A stretch of 64,000 nucleotides of DNA from Comamonas resistens (GCF_030064165.1 NZ_CP125947.1:2294001-2358000); one strand, 5' to 3'. Shown: positions 44,884 to 54,752, numbered from the stretch's first letter. Program-made: numbers and translations. The notes: generated by a model from the sequence alone, not told the origin.

Positions 44884-46950
44884 ATGCAAGAACAAAATAT
44901 GAATGCCGAGCCGCAAGGCCGTTTCGTGCAATACCCTGACTCGCCGTTCGAGCTGTTCCAGCCCTATCCACCGGCGGGCGATCAGCCTGTGGCCATCGAA
45001 AAACTGGTTGAAGGCGTCAATGACGGCGAGTCTTTTCAAACGCTGCTGGGCGTGACCGGTTCGGGCAAGACCTTCACCATGGCCAACGTGATCGCGCGTC
45101 TGGGCAGGCCCGCCATCGTGTTTGCGCCCAACAAGACTTTGGCGGCACAGTTGTACTCCGAGTTCAGAGAGTTTTTCCCAAAAAATGCGGTCGAGTACTT
45201 CGTCAGCTACTACGACTACTACCAGCCCGAAGCCTATGTGCCCCAGCGCGACCTGTTCATCGAAAAGGACAGCGCCATCAACGAGCACATCGAGCAGATG
45301 CGCCTGTCCTGCACCAAGAGCATCATGGAGCGGCGCGATGTGGTGATCGTGGCCACGGTCTCGGCCATCTACGGTATCGGCGAGCCCGAGAGCTACCACC
45401 GCATGATTATGACGCTGCGCGCGGGCGACACGCTCAACCAGCGCGACGCGATCGCGCAGTTGATCCGCATGCAGTACCAGCGCAACGACCAGGATTTCTC
45501 GCGCGGCACCTTTCGCGTGCGCGGCGACACCATCGATGTGTTCCCCGCCGAGCATTCGGAGCTGGCCGTGCGCATCGAGCTGTTCGACGACGAGGTCGAG
45601 AGCCTGCAGCTGTTCGATCCGCTCACGGGTCGGGTGCGCCAGAACATTCCGCGCTTCACCATCTATCCCAGCAGCCACTATGTGACGCCGCGCGACAAGG
45701 TGCTGGCAGCCGTGGAAACCATCAAGGAAGAGCTGGCCGAGCGCCTCAAGCAGCTGGTGGGCATGGGCAAGCTGGTGGAGGCCCAGCGCCTGGAGCAGCG
45801 CACGCGTTTCGATCTGGAAATGCTCAGCGAAGTGGGGCACTGCAAGGGCATCGAGAACTACACGCGCCATCTCTCGGCCTCCAAGCCCGGTGATCCGCCC
45901 AGCACGCTGACCGACTATCTGCCGCGCGACGCCATCATGTTCCTCGACGAGAGCCATCAGATGATCGGCCAGCTCAACGCCATGTACAACGGCGACCGGG
46001 CGCGCAAGACCACGCTGGTGGAATATGGCTTTCGCCTGCCTTCGGCGCTGGACAACCGCCCGCTCAAGTTCGAGGAGTTCGAGCAGCGCATGCGCCAGGT
46101 GGTCTTCGTCTCGGCCACGCCCGCCGAATATGAAAAGACTCATGCCGGGCAGGTGGTGGAGCAGGTGGTGCGCCCCACCGGCCTGGTCGATCCCGAGATC
46201 GAAGTGCGGCCCGCCATCCATCAGGTGGACGACGTGCTGCAGGAGATCCGCCAGCGTGTGGAGCTGGAGGAACGCGTGCTCATCACCACGCTGACCAAGC
46301 GCATGGCCGAGCAGCTGACCGAATACCTGACCGACAACGGCGTGAAGGTGCGCTATCTGCACTCCGACGTGGATACGGTGGAGCGCGTGGAAATCATCCG
46401 CGACCTGCGTCTGGGAGCCTTCGATGTGCTGGTCGGCATCAACCTGCTGCGCGAAGGCCTGGATATTCCCGAGGTCTCGCTGGTGGCGATCCTGGATGCC
46501 GACAAGGAAGGCTTTCTGCGTGCCGAACGCAGCCTGATCCAGACCATCGGTCGCGCGGCGCGCAACGTCAATGGCAAGGCAATCCTGTACGCGGACCGAA
46601 TCACCGAGTCCATGAAGAAAGCCATAGGCGAAACCGAAAGACGCCGCGAAAAACAGATGGCTTTCAACGAAGCCAATGGAATCGTGCCAAAACAGATTGT
46701 CAAGAGGGTGAAAGACCTGATTGATGGTGTCTACAGCGAGAAGAGTGGCAAAGAGGCCGAACGTCTGCAGGAACAGGCTTTGCAGCAGGCGCGTGTCGAG
46801 GAAATGTCAGAAAAGGACGTGGCCAAGGAGATCAAGCGTCTGGAGAAGCTGATGCTGGACCATGCCAAGAACCTCGAGTTCGAGCAGGCAGCGCGGGTGC
46901 GAGACCAGCTTTCGTTGCTCAAGCAACAGCTATTTGGAGCAGCCTCATAG
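44884..46950 (+). CDS. uvrB: Excinuclease ABC subunit B
   Basis: Damage-verifying helicase subunit of nucleotide excision repair; it loads with UvrA and recruits UvrC. About 688 residues, a normal length. Walker A is GVTGSGKT, the DNA-clamping beta-hairpin region is [12 protein letters not shown], the DEAD-like motif is FLDESH, and later motifs are ATPAEYE and QTIGRAARN. The C-terminal UVR domain ([12 protein letters not shown]) is intact. In-frame ATG codons at 44863, 44884 and 44899 are possible starts; the core alignment begins at [12 protein letters not shown]. No obvious SOS box was found upstream. Confidence 0.96.
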   Translation: MQEQNMNAEPQGRFVQYPDSPFELFQPYPPAGDQPVAIEKLVEGVNDGESFQTLLGVTGSGKTFTMANVIARLGRPAIVFAPNKTLAAQLYSEFREFFPKNAVEYFVSYYDYYQPEAYVPQRDLFIEKDSAINEHIEQMRLSCTKSIMERRDVVIVATVSAIYGIGEPESYHRMIMTLRAGDTLNQRDAIAQLIRMQYQRNDQDFSRGTFRVRGDTIDVFPAEHSELAVRIELFDDEVESLQLFDPLTGRVRQNIPRFTIYPSSHYVTPRDKVLAAVETIKEELAERLKQLVGMGKLVEAQRLEQRTRFDLEMLSEVGHCKGIENYTRHLSASKPGDPPSTLTDYLPRDAIMFLDESHQMIGQLNAMYNGDRARKTTLVEYGFRLPSALDNRPLKFEEFEQRMRQVVFVSATPAEYEKTHAGQVVEQVVRPTGLVDPEIEVRPAIHQVDDVLQEIRQRVELEERVLITTLTKRMAEQLTEYLTDNGVKVRYLHSDVDTVERVEIIRDLRLGAFDVLVGINLLREGLDIPEVSLVAILDADKEGFLRAERSLIQTIGRAARNVNGKAILYADRITESMKKAIGETERRREKQMAFNEANGIVPKQIVKRVKDLIDGVYSEKSGKEAERLQEQALQQARVEEMSEKDVAKEIKRLEKLMLDHAKNLEFEQAARVRDQLSLLKQQLFGAAS

Positions 46951-46996
46951 GGAGAAATCATGAATTTCCAAGGGTAACTACGTGAGTTCATGCTGT

Positions 46997-47030
46997 TACC
47001 CGACAAAATTAATGGGGAATGTGATATACT
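46997..47030 (+). promoter_or_regulatory. iscR promoter with IscR-like binding site
   Basis: An extended -10 element, TGATATACT (47022-47030), is preceded by the partly palindromic TACCCGACAAAATTAATGGG (46997-47016). This resembles the IscR type 1 site, which overlaps the -35 region in other proteobacteria. Autorepression by Fe-S-loaded IscR is the known pattern. A leader of about 148 bases follows, up to the iscR start, with an AAGGAG ribosome site at 47168-47173. Confidence 0.65.
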
Positions 47031-47178
47031 CGCCTCAAACACTCAACAACAAACTTCCCTCACAGAAGGGCTCTGAACCTTAATACAGGACGGAGTAAGG
47101 GCGGAGACTGTGCTCGTCTAGGAATGAACGACCAGGCGAGTGTTTCTGTAACGAACAATCCTGACTGAAGGAGCTCGT

Positions 47179-47715
47179 ATGCGTCTTACGACCAAAGGCC
47201 GCTTTGCGGTCACCGCGATGATCGACCTGGCACTGCGCCAGAACAATGGCCCTGTGACCCTGGCTGCCATCAGCCAGCGTCAGCAGATTTCGCTGTCCTA
47301 TCTGGAACAGCTGTTTGGCAAGCTGCGTCGCCACGAACTGGTGGAATCCACCCGTGGCCCCGGCGGCGGCTACACCCTGGCACGCAAGGCGGCGGATATC
47401 ACCGTGGCCGACATCATCGTGTCCGTGGATGAGCCCATTGATGCCACGCAGTGCGGGGGCAAGGAAAACTGTCTGGGCGAAGCCGGTCGTTGTATGACCC
47501 ATGAGCTGTGGGCAGCTCTGAACCAGCGCATGGTGGAGTTCCTGGACTCCGTCACCCTGCAAAAGCTGGTGGACGAGCAGTTGGCCAAGGGCATCCAGAT
47601 CGAGGACAAGCCCGTGGTGCGCCGCGCCATTTCGACTGCTCCCGTGGTCAAGCCCATTCGTGTGAATGCACCGAACTCGGTGTTCGCACTGGGCAACGCC
47701 TTCGCCAAGTCCTGA
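47179..47715 (+). CDS. iscR: Fe-S cluster assembly regulator IscR
   Basis: Rrf2-family transcription factor of 178 residues that senses Fe-S status by binding a [2Fe-2S] cluster. The winged helix spans residues 1-60 (MRLTTKGRFAV, SLSYLEQLFGKLR). The cluster ligands are Cys92, Cys98, Cys105 and His108 in QCGGKENCLGEAGRCMTH; spacing of the third Cys is one residue longer than in E. coli. It heads the isc operon and probably represses it when clusters are plentiful. The C-terminus is a longer variable tail. Confidence 0.95.
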   Translation: MRLTTKGRFAVTAMIDLALRQNNGPVTLAAISQRQQISLSYLEQLFGKLRRHELVESTRGPGGGYTLARKAADITVADIIVSVDEPIDATQCGGKENCLGEAGRCMTHELWAALNQRMVEFLDSVTLQKLVDEQLAKGIQIEDKPVVRRAISTAPVVKPIRVNAPNSVFALGNAFAKS

Positions 47716-47883
47716 TCCTCACGCTGCTTCGGTTTGAAGCGGCGCGACGGACTGCCTTAGCCCGACACCGATGTCAGGGCAGGGGACATGCATGGCTGTG
47801 CGGCATGTTTCTCCGCCCCGACGGCACCTCAAGGTGCATCGATTTCCTCACGATTTGTCAGCCAAAAACAAGACGAGCCAGTC
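47716..47883 (+). other. iscR-iscS intercistronic region with hairpin
   Basis: The 168-base gap contains CCCGACA (47761-47767) and TGTCAGGG (47772-47779), a stable short hairpin without a T-run. In E. coli a structure between iscR and iscS protects the iscR message when RyhB causes decay of the rest. A similar role is possible here but is inference only. Confidence 0.4.
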
Positions 47884-49104
47884 ATGGACATGACCCCGCA
47901 CTTTCCCATTTATCTCGACTACGGTGCAACCACTCCTGTGGATCCCCGCGTGGCGGACGCCATGATCCCCTGGCTGCGTGAACATTTTGGCAATGCCGCA
48001 TCGCGCAGCCATGCCTGGGGCTGGGAAGCCGAAGAAGCTGTCGAGAAGGCCCGCAAGCAGGTGGCCGATCTGATTGGCGCCGACCCACGCGAAATCGTCT
48101 GGACCAGCGGCGCGACCGAGTCCGACAACCTGGCCATCAAGGGTGCAGCGCATTTCTACCAGGGCAAGGGCAAGCACCTGATCACCGTGAAGACCGAGCA
48201 CAAGGCTGTGCTGGACACCATGCGTGAACTGGAGCGCCAGGGCTTTGAAGTCAGCTATCTGGACGTGCAGGAAAACGGTCTGCTGGACATCGAGGTGTTC
48301 AAGGCGGCGATCCGCCCCGACACCATCCTGGCCAGCGTGATGGCCGTGAACAATGAAATCGGTGTAGTCCAGGATCTGAACGCTATCGGTGCGATCTGCC
48401 GTGAGAAGGGCATCATCTTCCACGTCGACGCCGCCCAGGCTTCGGGCAAGATGGATCTGGACATGCAGACCATGCCCATCGACCTGATGAGTCTGGCTTC
48501 GCACAAGACCTATGGCCCTAAGGGCATCGGTGCGCTGTACGTGCGCCGCAAGCCGCGCGTGCGCCTGGAAGCCCAGATGCATGGCGGTGGTCATGAGCGC
48601 GGCATGCGCTCGGGCACATTGGCCACGCACCAGATCGTGGGTATGGGTGAGGCCTTCCGCATCGCCAAGGAAGAAATGGCCAAGGATCTGGCGCACGCCC
48701 GTGCACTGCGCCAGCGTCTGCTCGACGGTCTGAAGGATCTGGAGCAGGTGTTCGTGAACGGCGATATGGAGAACGGCGTTCCCCATTACCTGAACATGAG
48801 CTTCAACTTCGTCGAAGGCGAGTCGCTGATCATGGGCATCAAGGGTCTGGCTGTGTCCTCGGGTTCCGCCTGCACATCCGCCAGCCTGGAGCCCAGTTAT
48901 GTGCTGCGCGCCCTGGGCCGCAGCGATGAGCTGGCACACAGCTCGCTGCGCATGACCTTTGGTCGCTTTACCACCGAAGAAGAAATTGATTACGCGATCA
49001 AGTCGATCCGCGAAAACGTGCTGAAGTTGCGCGAGCTGAGCCCTTTGTGGGAAATGTACAAAGACGGCATTGACCTCAGCACTATTCAATGGGCTGCACA
49101 CTAA
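47884..49104 (+). CDS. iscS: Cysteine desulfurase IscS
   Basis: PLP enzyme of 406 residues that takes sulfur from cysteine and hands it as persulfide to IscU and other acceptors. Conserved motifs are [37 protein letters not shown], the PLP Lys in [12 protein letters not shown] and the active Cys loop [17 protein letters not shown] 47884 matches the family start, whereas the frame upstream to 47788 has no similarity. It is the second gene of the isc operon. Confidence 0.97.
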   Translation: MDMTPHFPIYLDYGATTPVDPRVADAMIPWLREHFGNAASRSHAWGWEAEEAVEKARKQVADLIGADPREIVWTSGATESDNLAIKGAAHFYQGKGKHLITVKTEHKAVLDTMRELERQGFEVSYLDVQENGLLDIEVFKAAIRPDTILASVMAVNNEIGVVQDLNAIGAICREKGIIFHVDAAQASGKMDLDMQTMPIDLMSLASHKTYGPKGIGALYVRRKPRVRLEAQMHGGGHERGMRSGTLATHQIVGMGEAFRIAKEEMAKDLAHARALRQRLLDGLKDLEQVFVNGDMENGVPHYLNMSFNFVEGESLIMGIKGLAVSSGSACTSASLEPSYVLRALGRSDELAHSSLRMTFGRFTTEEEIDYAIKSIRENVLKLRELSPLWEMYKDGIDLSTIQWAAH

Positions 49105-49138
49105 GCACAGATTACAAAGAGTTCAAGAGGTAGACACC

Positions 49139-49534
49139 ATGGCTTACTCCGACAAAGTTGTTGACCACTATGAAAACCCCCGCAACGTGGGCTCGTTCGA
49201 CAAGAGCGATGACTCCGTAGGCACGGGTATGGTGGGTGCGCCCGCCTGTGGCGACGTGATGAAACTGCAGATCAAGGTCAACCCCGCCACCGGCGTGATC
49301 GAAGATGCACGCTTCAAGACCTATGGCTGCGGCTCAGCCATCGCTTCGTCTTCGCTGGTGACCGAATGGGTCAAGGGCAAGACGCTGGATGAAGCCGCTG
49401 CTCTGAAGAACAGCCAGATCGCTGAAGAGCTGGCACTGCCACCCGTCAAGGTTCACTGCTCCATCCTGGCCGAAGACGCCATCAAGGCAGCCGTGAACGA
49501 CTACCGCGCAAAGCGCACCACAGCGGAAGCTTGA
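49139..49534 (+). CDS. iscU: Fe-S cluster scaffold protein IscU
   Basis: Scaffold of 131 residues on which new [2Fe-2S] clusters are built. The three ligand Cys are seen in [27 protein letters not shown] and [15 protein letters not shown]. The LPPVK segment is the recognition site for the chaperone HscA. ATG 49139 ([16 protein letters not shown]) is the family start. It lies 34 bases after iscS and 4 bases before iscA. Confidence 0.97.
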   Translation: MAYSDKVVDHYENPRNVGSFDKSDDSVGTGMVGAPACGDVMKLQIKVNPATGVIEDARFKTYGCGSAIASSSLVTEWVKGKTLDEAAALKNSQIAEELALPPVKVHCSILAEDAIKAAVNDYRAKRTTAEA

Positions 49535-49538
49535 GGCC

Positions 49539-49862
49539 ATGGCTATTTCAATGACCGAGGCAGCTGCCCGTCATGTGAATCGCTACCTTTCGCGTCGCGG
49601 CAAGGGCGTTGGCGTGCGTTTGGGTGTCAAGACCACAGGCTGCTCCGGTCTGGCTTACAAGCTGGAGTACGTGGACGAGATTCAGGCCGATGACGTGGTT
49701 TTCGAAGACCACGGCATCAAGGTGTTGGTCGACCCTAAGAGCCTGGCTTATATCGACGGCACCGAGCTGGACTTTGTTCGCGAAGGCCTCAATGAGGGCT
49801 TCAAGTTCCACAACCCCAATGAGCGTGATCGCTGTGGTTGTGGCGAAAGCTTCAGGATTTGA
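49539..49862 (+). CDS. iscA: Fe-S cluster assembly protein IscA
   Basis: A-type carrier of 107 residues that accepts iron or clusters and delivers them to targets. The three family Cys are present: one in [13 protein letters not shown] and two in the C-terminal CGCGESF. It starts 4 bases after iscU. It is followed by a GC-rich repeat and a terminator-like hairpin, so it may be the last gene of the strongly expressed part of the operon. Confidence 0.96.
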   Translation: MAISMTEAAARHVNRYLSRRGKGVGVRLGVKTTGCSGLAYKLEYVDEIQADDVVFEDHGIKVLVDPKSLAYIDGTELDFVREGLNEGFKFHNPNERDRCGCGESFRI

Positions 49863-49945
49863 CTCCCCCTGAGTCGCTTCGCGCCTTCCCCCCAAGGGGA
49901 CGACACCTTCGCTGCGAGGCGGCTCTTGCTCGGTGTCCCTGGCGT
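49863..49945. repeat. GC-rich interspersed repeat, copy 2 (iscA-hscB gap)
   Basis: Contains CCCCCTGAGTCGCTTCGCGC, CTTCCCCCCAAGGGGACGAC and GCGAGGCGGCTCTTGCTCGG, ending near GTGTCCCTGGC. It shares these words in the same order with copy 3 at 52841 and partly with copy 1 at 38980. It starts immediately at the iscA stop codon. Confidence 0.7.
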
Positions 49946-49970
49946 GTGTAGCGCCCAAGCGTAAGAACGG

Positions 49971-50002
49971 AACCGCCTCAGCTTTGCTGCAGGCGGTTTT
50001 TT
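49971..50002 (+). terminator. Terminator-like hairpin overlapping the hscB ribosome site
   Basis: AACCGCCT (49971-49978) and AGGCGGTT (49991-49998) form a stable stem with inner AGC/GCT pairing, followed by six T residues (49997-50002). It is a textbook intrinsic terminator form, only six bases before the hscB ATG at 50009. The AGGCGG of the right arm is also the only Shine-Dalgarno-like sequence for hscB. Confidence 0.8.
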
Positions 50003-50008
50003 AATGCC

Positions 50009-50527
50009 ATGAATCTGCAATCTGACGACTTTGAATTGTTTGGTCTGCCGCGCCAGTTCGCGCAGGATCGTAGCCAGATCGACGCGCGCTGGAAGGAACT
50101 CCAGCGCGAGGCCCATCCCGACCGTTTTGCCGCACAGGGCGCGGCCGCGCAGCGCGTGGCCATGCAGTGGTCTGTGCGCATCAACGAGGCTTATCAACGG
50201 CTCAAGGACCCGCTCAAGCGCGCAGCCTATCTGTGCGAGCTGCTTGGAGCCCCTGTTCGTGCCGAAGACAATACGGCCATGCCGACGGTATTTCTGATGC
50301 AGCAGATGGAGTGGCGAGAGACGCTGGAAGATGCATCATCCGAGTCGCAGCTGGATGCACTCGATGATGAGGTGCTGCAGGCCAGAAAGCAGATGCTGGC
50401 CGAGTGCGGGCGCCTGCTGGACGAGATGCATGACGCCGCAGCGGCAGTGCAGCAGGTGAGAGCCCTCATGTTTGTTGCGCGATTTGCGCAGGATGTGGAG
50501 CGTCGCCGCGATCAACTGGGACAATGA
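50009..50527 (+). CDS. hscB: Co-chaperone HscB
   Basis: J-domain co-chaperone of 172 residues that brings IscU to HscA and stimulates its ATPase. The J-domain is N-terminal with the essential HPD in REAHPDRFA near residue 36, and ends with INEAYQRLKDP. The C-terminal helical bundle that binds IscU follows. Another ATG lies at 50004 in a different frame. Its ribosome site is buried in the hairpin described at 49971, so expression could depend on read-through and on opening of that stem. Confidence 0.95.
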   Translation: MNLQSDDFELFGLPRQFAQDRSQIDARWKELQREAHPDRFAAQGAAAQRVAMQWSVRINEAYQRLKDPLKRAAYLCELLGAPVRAEDNTAMPTVFLMQQMEWRETLEDASSESQLDALDDEVLQARKQMLAECGRLLDEMHDAAAAVQQVRALMFVARFAQDVERRRDQLGQ

Positions 50528-50621
50528 GTACCAGAGCACCGTTCCCGGCATTGCCCGAGGAACGTATCCATCTTGAAAAGGCCAGCCCTGCTGGCCTCTG
50601 ATATTTCAAAAGAAGAATTTC

Positions 50622-52484
50622 ATGGCGCTTTTGCAGATTTCCGAGCCCGGCCAATCCCCCGATCCCCATCAGCGGCGCATAGCCGTAGGTATCGACCTTG
50701 GTACGACGCACTCTCTGGTCGCTGCCGTGCGCAACGGGGTGGCTGAATGCCTGCCTGATGACCAGGGCCGCGTACTGCTGCCCTCGGTAGTGCGATACAT
50801 GGAAATGGGCCGCCGTCAGATCGGCTTTGATGCCAAGGACGCGCAGGCCCAGGATGCCGCCAACACCATCAGCTCCGCCAAGCGCTTCATGGGGCGCAGC
50901 CTCAGCGATATCGAATCGCCCGAGAAGCTGCCTTATCGCTTCAAGACCGATGGCGACAGCAGCGTGATCTCCATCGAAACGGTGGACGGTGCCAAGACGC
51001 CCATGGAAATCAGCGCCGAAATTCTGGCGACCCTGCGTTTTCGCGCTGAAGACACGTTTGATGACGAGCTCTATGGCGCCGTCATCACGGTGCCCGCCTA
51101 TTTCGACGATGCCCAACGCCAGGCCACAAAGGATGCCGCCAAGCTGGCAGGCATCAACTTGCTGCGCCTGATCAACGAACCTACGGCCGCTGCGATTGCC
51201 TACGGCCTGGACAATGCGGCAGAGGGCGTTTACGCGGTCTACGACCTGGGGGGGGGCACTTTCGATATCTCGGTGCTGCGCCTGGCGCAAGGTGTGTTTG
51301 AAGTCATTGCCACGGGCGGCGACTCGGCTCTGGGTGGTGACGACTATGACGATGCGCTGGCTGCATGGGTTGCCGAAAAGACCGGCACTCAGCTGCAAAG
51401 TGCTGCGGACAAGACCACCTGGCGCCTGGCTGCCCGTGAGTGCAAGCAAGCATTGACGAATGCAGAAACGGTAGCGTTTACCGCTGAACTGTCCTCGGGT
51501 TCCGTGGTGTTTGATGTCAAACGTGAGGAATTCACTGCGCTGACTGCTCACTTAACCAATAAGAGCCTGTCTGCCGTGCGCCGTGCGCTCAAGGACGCGG
51601 GTCTGAGCAAGGGAGATGTGCAAGGTGTGGTCATGGTCGGCGGCTCCACCCGCATGCCCCAGGTGCTCGAGGCCGTGGCGGACTTCTTTGGCCGTGAGCC
51701 CCTGACCAACCTCAATCCCGATGAAGTTGTGGCCCTGGGCGCCTCCATTCAAGCCAATCAGCTGGCGGGCAACAACACGGCTGGAGATCTGTTGCTGCTG
51801 GATGTGATCCCGCTGTCGCTGGGCGTGGAAACCATGGGCGGCCTGTCCGAGCGCATCATCACGCGCAACGAGACCATTCCCACGGCCCGTGCCCAGGATT
51901 TCACGACGTACAAGGACGGCCAGACAGCTCTGGCCATTCATGTCGTGCAGGGTGAGCGCGATCTGGTGGCCGACTGCCGCTCGCTCGCCCGTTTCGAGCT
52001 GCGCGGCATTCCTCCCATGGCGGCCGGTGCGGCGCGCATTCGCGTGACCTTCACGGTCGATGCCGACGGCCTGCTGTCCGTCAGCGCCAAGGAGCAGACC
52101 AGCGGCGTCGAAGCGCATATCAATGTCAAGCCTTCCTATGGCCTCTCTGACGATCAGGTGGCGGCCATGCTCAAGGACGGTTTTGCCACAGCTAAGGAGG
52201 ACATGCAGGCCCGCGCCCTGGTGGAGGCTCGCGTGGACGCCGATCGCATGATTTTGGCCACGAATAGTGCCTTGCAGGCCGATGGCGATGTGCTTAGCGC
52301 CGCAGAGCGCGAACATATCGATGCGCTGATGGCCGCACTCAGCGTGTCTGCCAAGAGCGATGACGCCGCTGCCATCGAAGCAGCGACCCAGGCCTTGGCC
52401 AAGGGCACGGAAGCTTTTGCCGCCGAACGCATGAACCGCAGCATCCAGCAGGCTCTGGCTGGGAAAAACCTCAATTCCATTTAA
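50622..52484 (+). CDS. hscA: Fe-S assembly chaperone HscA
   Basis: Hsp70-class chaperone of 620 residues that pulls clusters off IscU using ATP. Nucleotide-binding motifs are [14 protein letters not shown], the [15 protein letters not shown] strand, the phosphate-loop [13 protein letters not shown] and [11 protein letters not shown]. The substrate-binding domain begins near [11 protein letters not shown]. The length and the divergence from DnaK (short C-terminal tail without EEVD) identify HscA. The 94-base gap from hscB holds a GGCCAGC/GCTGGCC hairpin without a good T-run. Confidence 0.96.
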   Translation: MALLQISEPGQSPDPHQRRIAVGIDLGTTHSLVAAVRNGVAECLPDDQGRVLLPSVVRYMEMGRRQIGFDAKDAQAQDAANTISSAKRFMGRSLSDIESPEKLPYRFKTDGDSSVISIETVDGAKTPMEISAEILATLRFRAEDTFDDELYGAVITVPAYFDDAQRQATKDAAKLAGINLLRLINEPTAAAIAYGLDNAAEGVYAVYDLGGGTFDISVLRLAQGVFEVIATGGDSALGGDDYDDALAAWVAEKTGTQLQSAADKTTWRLAARECKQALTNAETVAFTAELSSGSVVFDVKREEFTALTAHLTNKSLSAVRRALKDAGLSKGDVQGVVMVGGSTRMPQVLEAVADFFGREPLTNLNPDEVVALGASIQANQLAGNNTAGDLLLLDVIPLSLGVETMGGLSERIITRNETIPTARAQDFTTYKDGQTALAIHVVQGERDLVADCRSLARFELRGIPPMAAGAARIRVTFTVDADGLLSVSAKEQTSGVEAHINVKPSYGLSDDQVAAMLKDGFATAKEDMQARALVEARVDADRMILATNSALQADGDVLSAAEREHIDALMAALSVSAKSDDAAAIEAATQALAKGTEAFAAERMNRSIQQALAGKNLNSI

Positions 52485-52499
52485 TTCATAAGCAGAACA

Positions 52500-52838
52500 A
52501 TGCCCGTCATCAAAATTCTTCCCCACGCCGAGTACTGCCCCGAGGGCAAGGAAATCGAAGCTTCCGTCGGTACCTCGATCTGCGAAGCCCTTTTGGACAA
52601 TGGCATCAATATCGAGCATGCCTGCGATATGAGCTGCGCCTGCACGACCTGCCATGTCATCGTCAAGGAGGGCTTCAATTCTCTGAACGAGGCGGAGGAA
52701 GAGGAAGAAGATCTGCTGGACAAGGCCTGGGGCCTGCAGCCTCAGTCACGCCTTTCCTGCCAAGCCATTCTGGCGCGTGAGAATGTGACGGTGGAGATTC
52801 CCAAGTACTCCATCAATCACGCCAAAGAGAATCATTAA
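52500..52838 (+). CDS. fdx: ISC-system [2Fe-2S] ferredoxin
   Basis: Adrenodoxin-type ferredoxin of 112 residues that supplies electrons for cluster assembly. Cluster ligands are the Cys of CDMSCACTTCHV (three, in C-x5-C-x2-C spacing) and the later Cys in RLSCQAIL. The acidic stretch NEAEEEEEDLLDKAWG is the conserved partner-binding helix. It is the last recognised isc gene, 15 bases after hscA; no iscX follows. Confidence 0.96.
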   Translation: MPVIKILPHAEYCPEGKEIEASVGTSICEALLDNGINIEHACDMSCACTTCHVIVKEGFNSLNEAEEEEEDLLDKAWGLQPQSRLSCQAILARENVTVEIPKYSINHAKENH

Positions 52839-52840
52839 GC

Positions 52841-52947
52841 ACCCCCTGAGGCGCTTTGCGCCTTCCCCCTCTCTCTACGCGCTTCGCGCTAGGGGAGGGG
52901 GACGACACCCTCGGTGCGCGGCGGCGCTTCCTTGATGTCCTGGCTTT
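52841..52947. repeat. GC-rich interspersed repeat, copy 3 (fdx-dnaQ gap)
   Basis: Contains CCCCCTGAGGCGCTTTGCGC, CCTTCCCCC, GGGGGACGACACCCTCGGTG and a GATGTCCTGGC end, in the same order as copy 2. It is longer because of an inner CTACGCGCTTCGCGCTAG hairpin segment that copy 2 lacks. It lies directly after the fdx stop codon. Confidence 0.7.
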
Positions 52948-53011
52948 GGTGCGCGCTTGTTTTAGAAATTGTTGGGCGATGTGAGCGCCGTAGGTAATTG
53001 GGAGAAATTGA

Positions 53012-53740
53012 ATGTCGCGCCAAATTGTTCTGGATACGGAAACGACCGGCTTGTCGGCCATTGATGGCGATCGTCTGATCGAGCTGGGCTGTGTGGAGCT
53101 GGTCAATCGCAAGCTCACCGGCAACAATCTGCACCTGTACTTCAACGCGGGTCGAGACAGCCATCCTGACGCTCTGCGCGTGCACGGTATCACCACGGAG
53201 TTCCTGAAGGACAAGCCGCGCTTTGAGGAGAAGATCGACGAGATCTGGGAGTACCTGCAGGGCGCTGAGCTGATCATCCACAATGCGCCGTTTGACCTGG
53301 GGTTTCTGAACAACGAGCTCAAGCTGGCCAAACGCCCGCCGCTCAAGCAATGCGTGGGCAATGTCATCGACACCTTGGTCATGGCCAAGGAGATGTACCC
53401 AGGCAAGCGCAACTCGCTGGACTCGCTGTGTGATCGTCTGGGCGTGGACAATTCCAACCGCACGCTGCACGGCGCTTTGCTGGATGCGGAGTTGCTGGCG
53501 GATGTCTATATCAACCTCACGCGCGGCCAGGACGCGCTGTTGATGAGCGAGGAACCCAGCGACTCACCAGCCACTGGTGCGATTGCTGTTCCGTCGCTGG
53601 ATCTGAAGTCCATCAAGCTGCCGGTCTTGCGTGCCAACGAGCAGGAATTGGAGGCGCATCAGGATGTGCTCAAACAGATGGACAAGTCCAGCGGAGGCAA
53701 GGTGGCATGGCGCGGCTTTGAACCTGAAGCTGCGGCCTGA
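53012..53740 (+). CDS. dnaQ: DNA polymerase III epsilon subunit (3'-5' exonuclease)
   Basis: Proofreading exonuclease of the replicative polymerase, 242 residues. DEDDh motifs are in order: ExoI VLDTETTGL, ExoII IHNAPFDLGFLNNEL and ExoIII LHGALLDAELLADVY, with the catalytic His. The C-terminal tail is the linker that binds the alpha subunit. ATG 53012 gives the family start MSRQIVLDTE. It is separated from fdx by a repeat and probably has its own promoter. Confidence 0.96.
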   Translation: MSRQIVLDTETTGLSAIDGDRLIELGCVELVNRKLTGNNLHLYFNAGRDSHPDALRVHGITTEFLKDKPRFEEKIDEIWEYLQGAELIIHNAPFDLGFLNNELKLAKRPPLKQCVGNVIDTLVMAKEMYPGKRNSLDSLCDRLGVDNSNRTLHGALLDAELLADVYINLTRGQDALLMSEEPSDSPATGAIAVPSLDLKSIKLPVLRANEQELEAHQDVLKQMDKSSGGKVAWRGFEPEAAA

Positions 53741-53773
53741 CCGCTGCAGCAAGAGCACCATTGCTTATCACAC

Positions 53774-53808
53774 CAAGGGCCTGAACCTGTTTCAGGCCCT
53801 TGTTTTTT
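53774..53808 (+). terminator. Intrinsic terminator of dnaQ
   Basis: CAAGGGCCTGAA (53774-53785) and TTCAGGCCCTTG (53791-53802) form a perfect 12-bp stem followed by six T residues. Confidence 0.92.
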
Positions 53809-54120
53809 GCTATGCGTAATCTCAGTCGCCTAGCGGTGACAGCGCGCACCGGTCATAACCAGCTCCCCCAAAAGCAACAGGCCGCACCACTGCGCTTAAG
53901 TGGTGCGGCCTGTTTGCAATTGCGGGCTGCAGATCAACCAACCGGATGCTGACGGTAAACAGCGGGGCATGTTGAATGGGGTTGCTGCGTTGGTAAACGT
54001 GCTTCCATGGACTCAAGTGTGCATGTTGCGGTGCAGAAAAGGTTTCTACAGATTCTGCAAATAGCGGCTTGCTACAGAATATTTTTCTGTTTAGATAAGA
54101 AAAGCGATAAATTCAGAGGT
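53809..54120. other. dnaQ-Lrp intergenic region with a second hairpin
   Basis: About 310 bases without a gene. AGGCCGCACCAC (53879-53890) and GTGGTGCGGCCT (53900-53911) form a perfect 12-bp stem followed by GTTTG. It is a second strong hairpin after the dnaQ terminator, with no gene ending before it. The AT-rich stretch 54050-54118 probably holds the promoter of the Lrp-type gene. Confidence 0.55.
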
Positions 54121-54576
54121 ATGGATACCTTGGATAAAAAGATTCTTGCTGCTCTACAGGCCAATGCGCGCGCCAGCCTGCAGGAAATCGGGGCGGCCGT
54201 GGGCCTGAGTGCCTCGCCATGCTGGACGCGCATCAAGAAAATGGAAGAGATGGGCGTGATCGAGGGCTATACGGTGCGTCTCAACCCCCAGGCTCTGGGT
54301 CTGGCCGACTCCGTGCTGGTGATGGTCACTCTGGATAGCCATTCTGACAACACGTTGGAGAAATTTGGCGAGGTATTGGCCACGATCCCCGAAGTGGTGG
54401 AGGCACATCTGGTCTCGGGAGAGTACGACTATCTGCTGCGCGTTGTGGTCAAGGACACGCGCGACTACGAGCGCTTGCTGCGCGAGAAACTCTACAAGAT
54501 CAAGGGCATACGCCATAGCCAGTCATGCTTTGTGCTGCGCACCCTGAAGCGAGCCGAGTTGCCGCTGGGCGTTTGA
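54121..54576 (+). CDS. Lrp/AsnC-family transcriptional regulator
   Basis: A 151-residue feast/famine regulator. The N-terminal helix-turn-helix (LDKKILAALQANARASLQEI, then SASPCWTRIKKMEE) precedes the effector-binding RAM domain (VVEAHLVSGEYDYLLRVVVKD). Its strong SPCWTRIK recognition helix is typical of Lrp proper and its Burkholderiales relatives. ATG 54121 is chosen because the 38 codons before it lie in AT-rich leader. It converges on the DUF1329 gene, with a shared terminator between. Targets are unknown; an amino acid permease gene lies nearby. Confidence 0.9.
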   Translation: MDTLDKKILAALQANARASLQEIGAAVGLSASPCWTRIKKMEEMGVIEGYTVRLNPQALGLADSVLVMVTLDSHSDNTLEKFGEVLATIPEVVEAHLVSGEYDYLLRVVVKDTRDYERLLREKLYKIKGIRHSQSCFVLRTLKRAELPLGV

Positions 54577-54675
54577 AAGCACTTGCAGCCTGGTGTGCGT
54601 AGAAACGTTGGCTTGTGCCAGGAGCTGGGTATGAATCGGAGCACCGCAATCCTGGTGTGGTGTGTCGCGCATGAA

Positions 54676-54700
54676 AAAGAGAGGCCATGGGCCTCTCTTT
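54676..54700. terminator. Bidirectional terminator
   Basis: AAAGAGAGGCC (54676-54686) and GGCCTCTCTTT (54690-54700) form a perfect stem with A and T ends. It can serve both the Lrp-type gene and the convergent DUF1329 gene. Confidence 0.8.
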
Positions 54701-54752
54701 CCACCTTGCGGTGTAGTGCGCGCAGTGATGAACCACCGCTTTTATAGTGTGA

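Noticed and set aside
53821..53880. tRNA-like stretch with GGTCATAACC after dnaQ
   Set aside because: No acceptor stem pairing and no T-loop consensus; not a tRNA. No other tRNA signature was found in the window.
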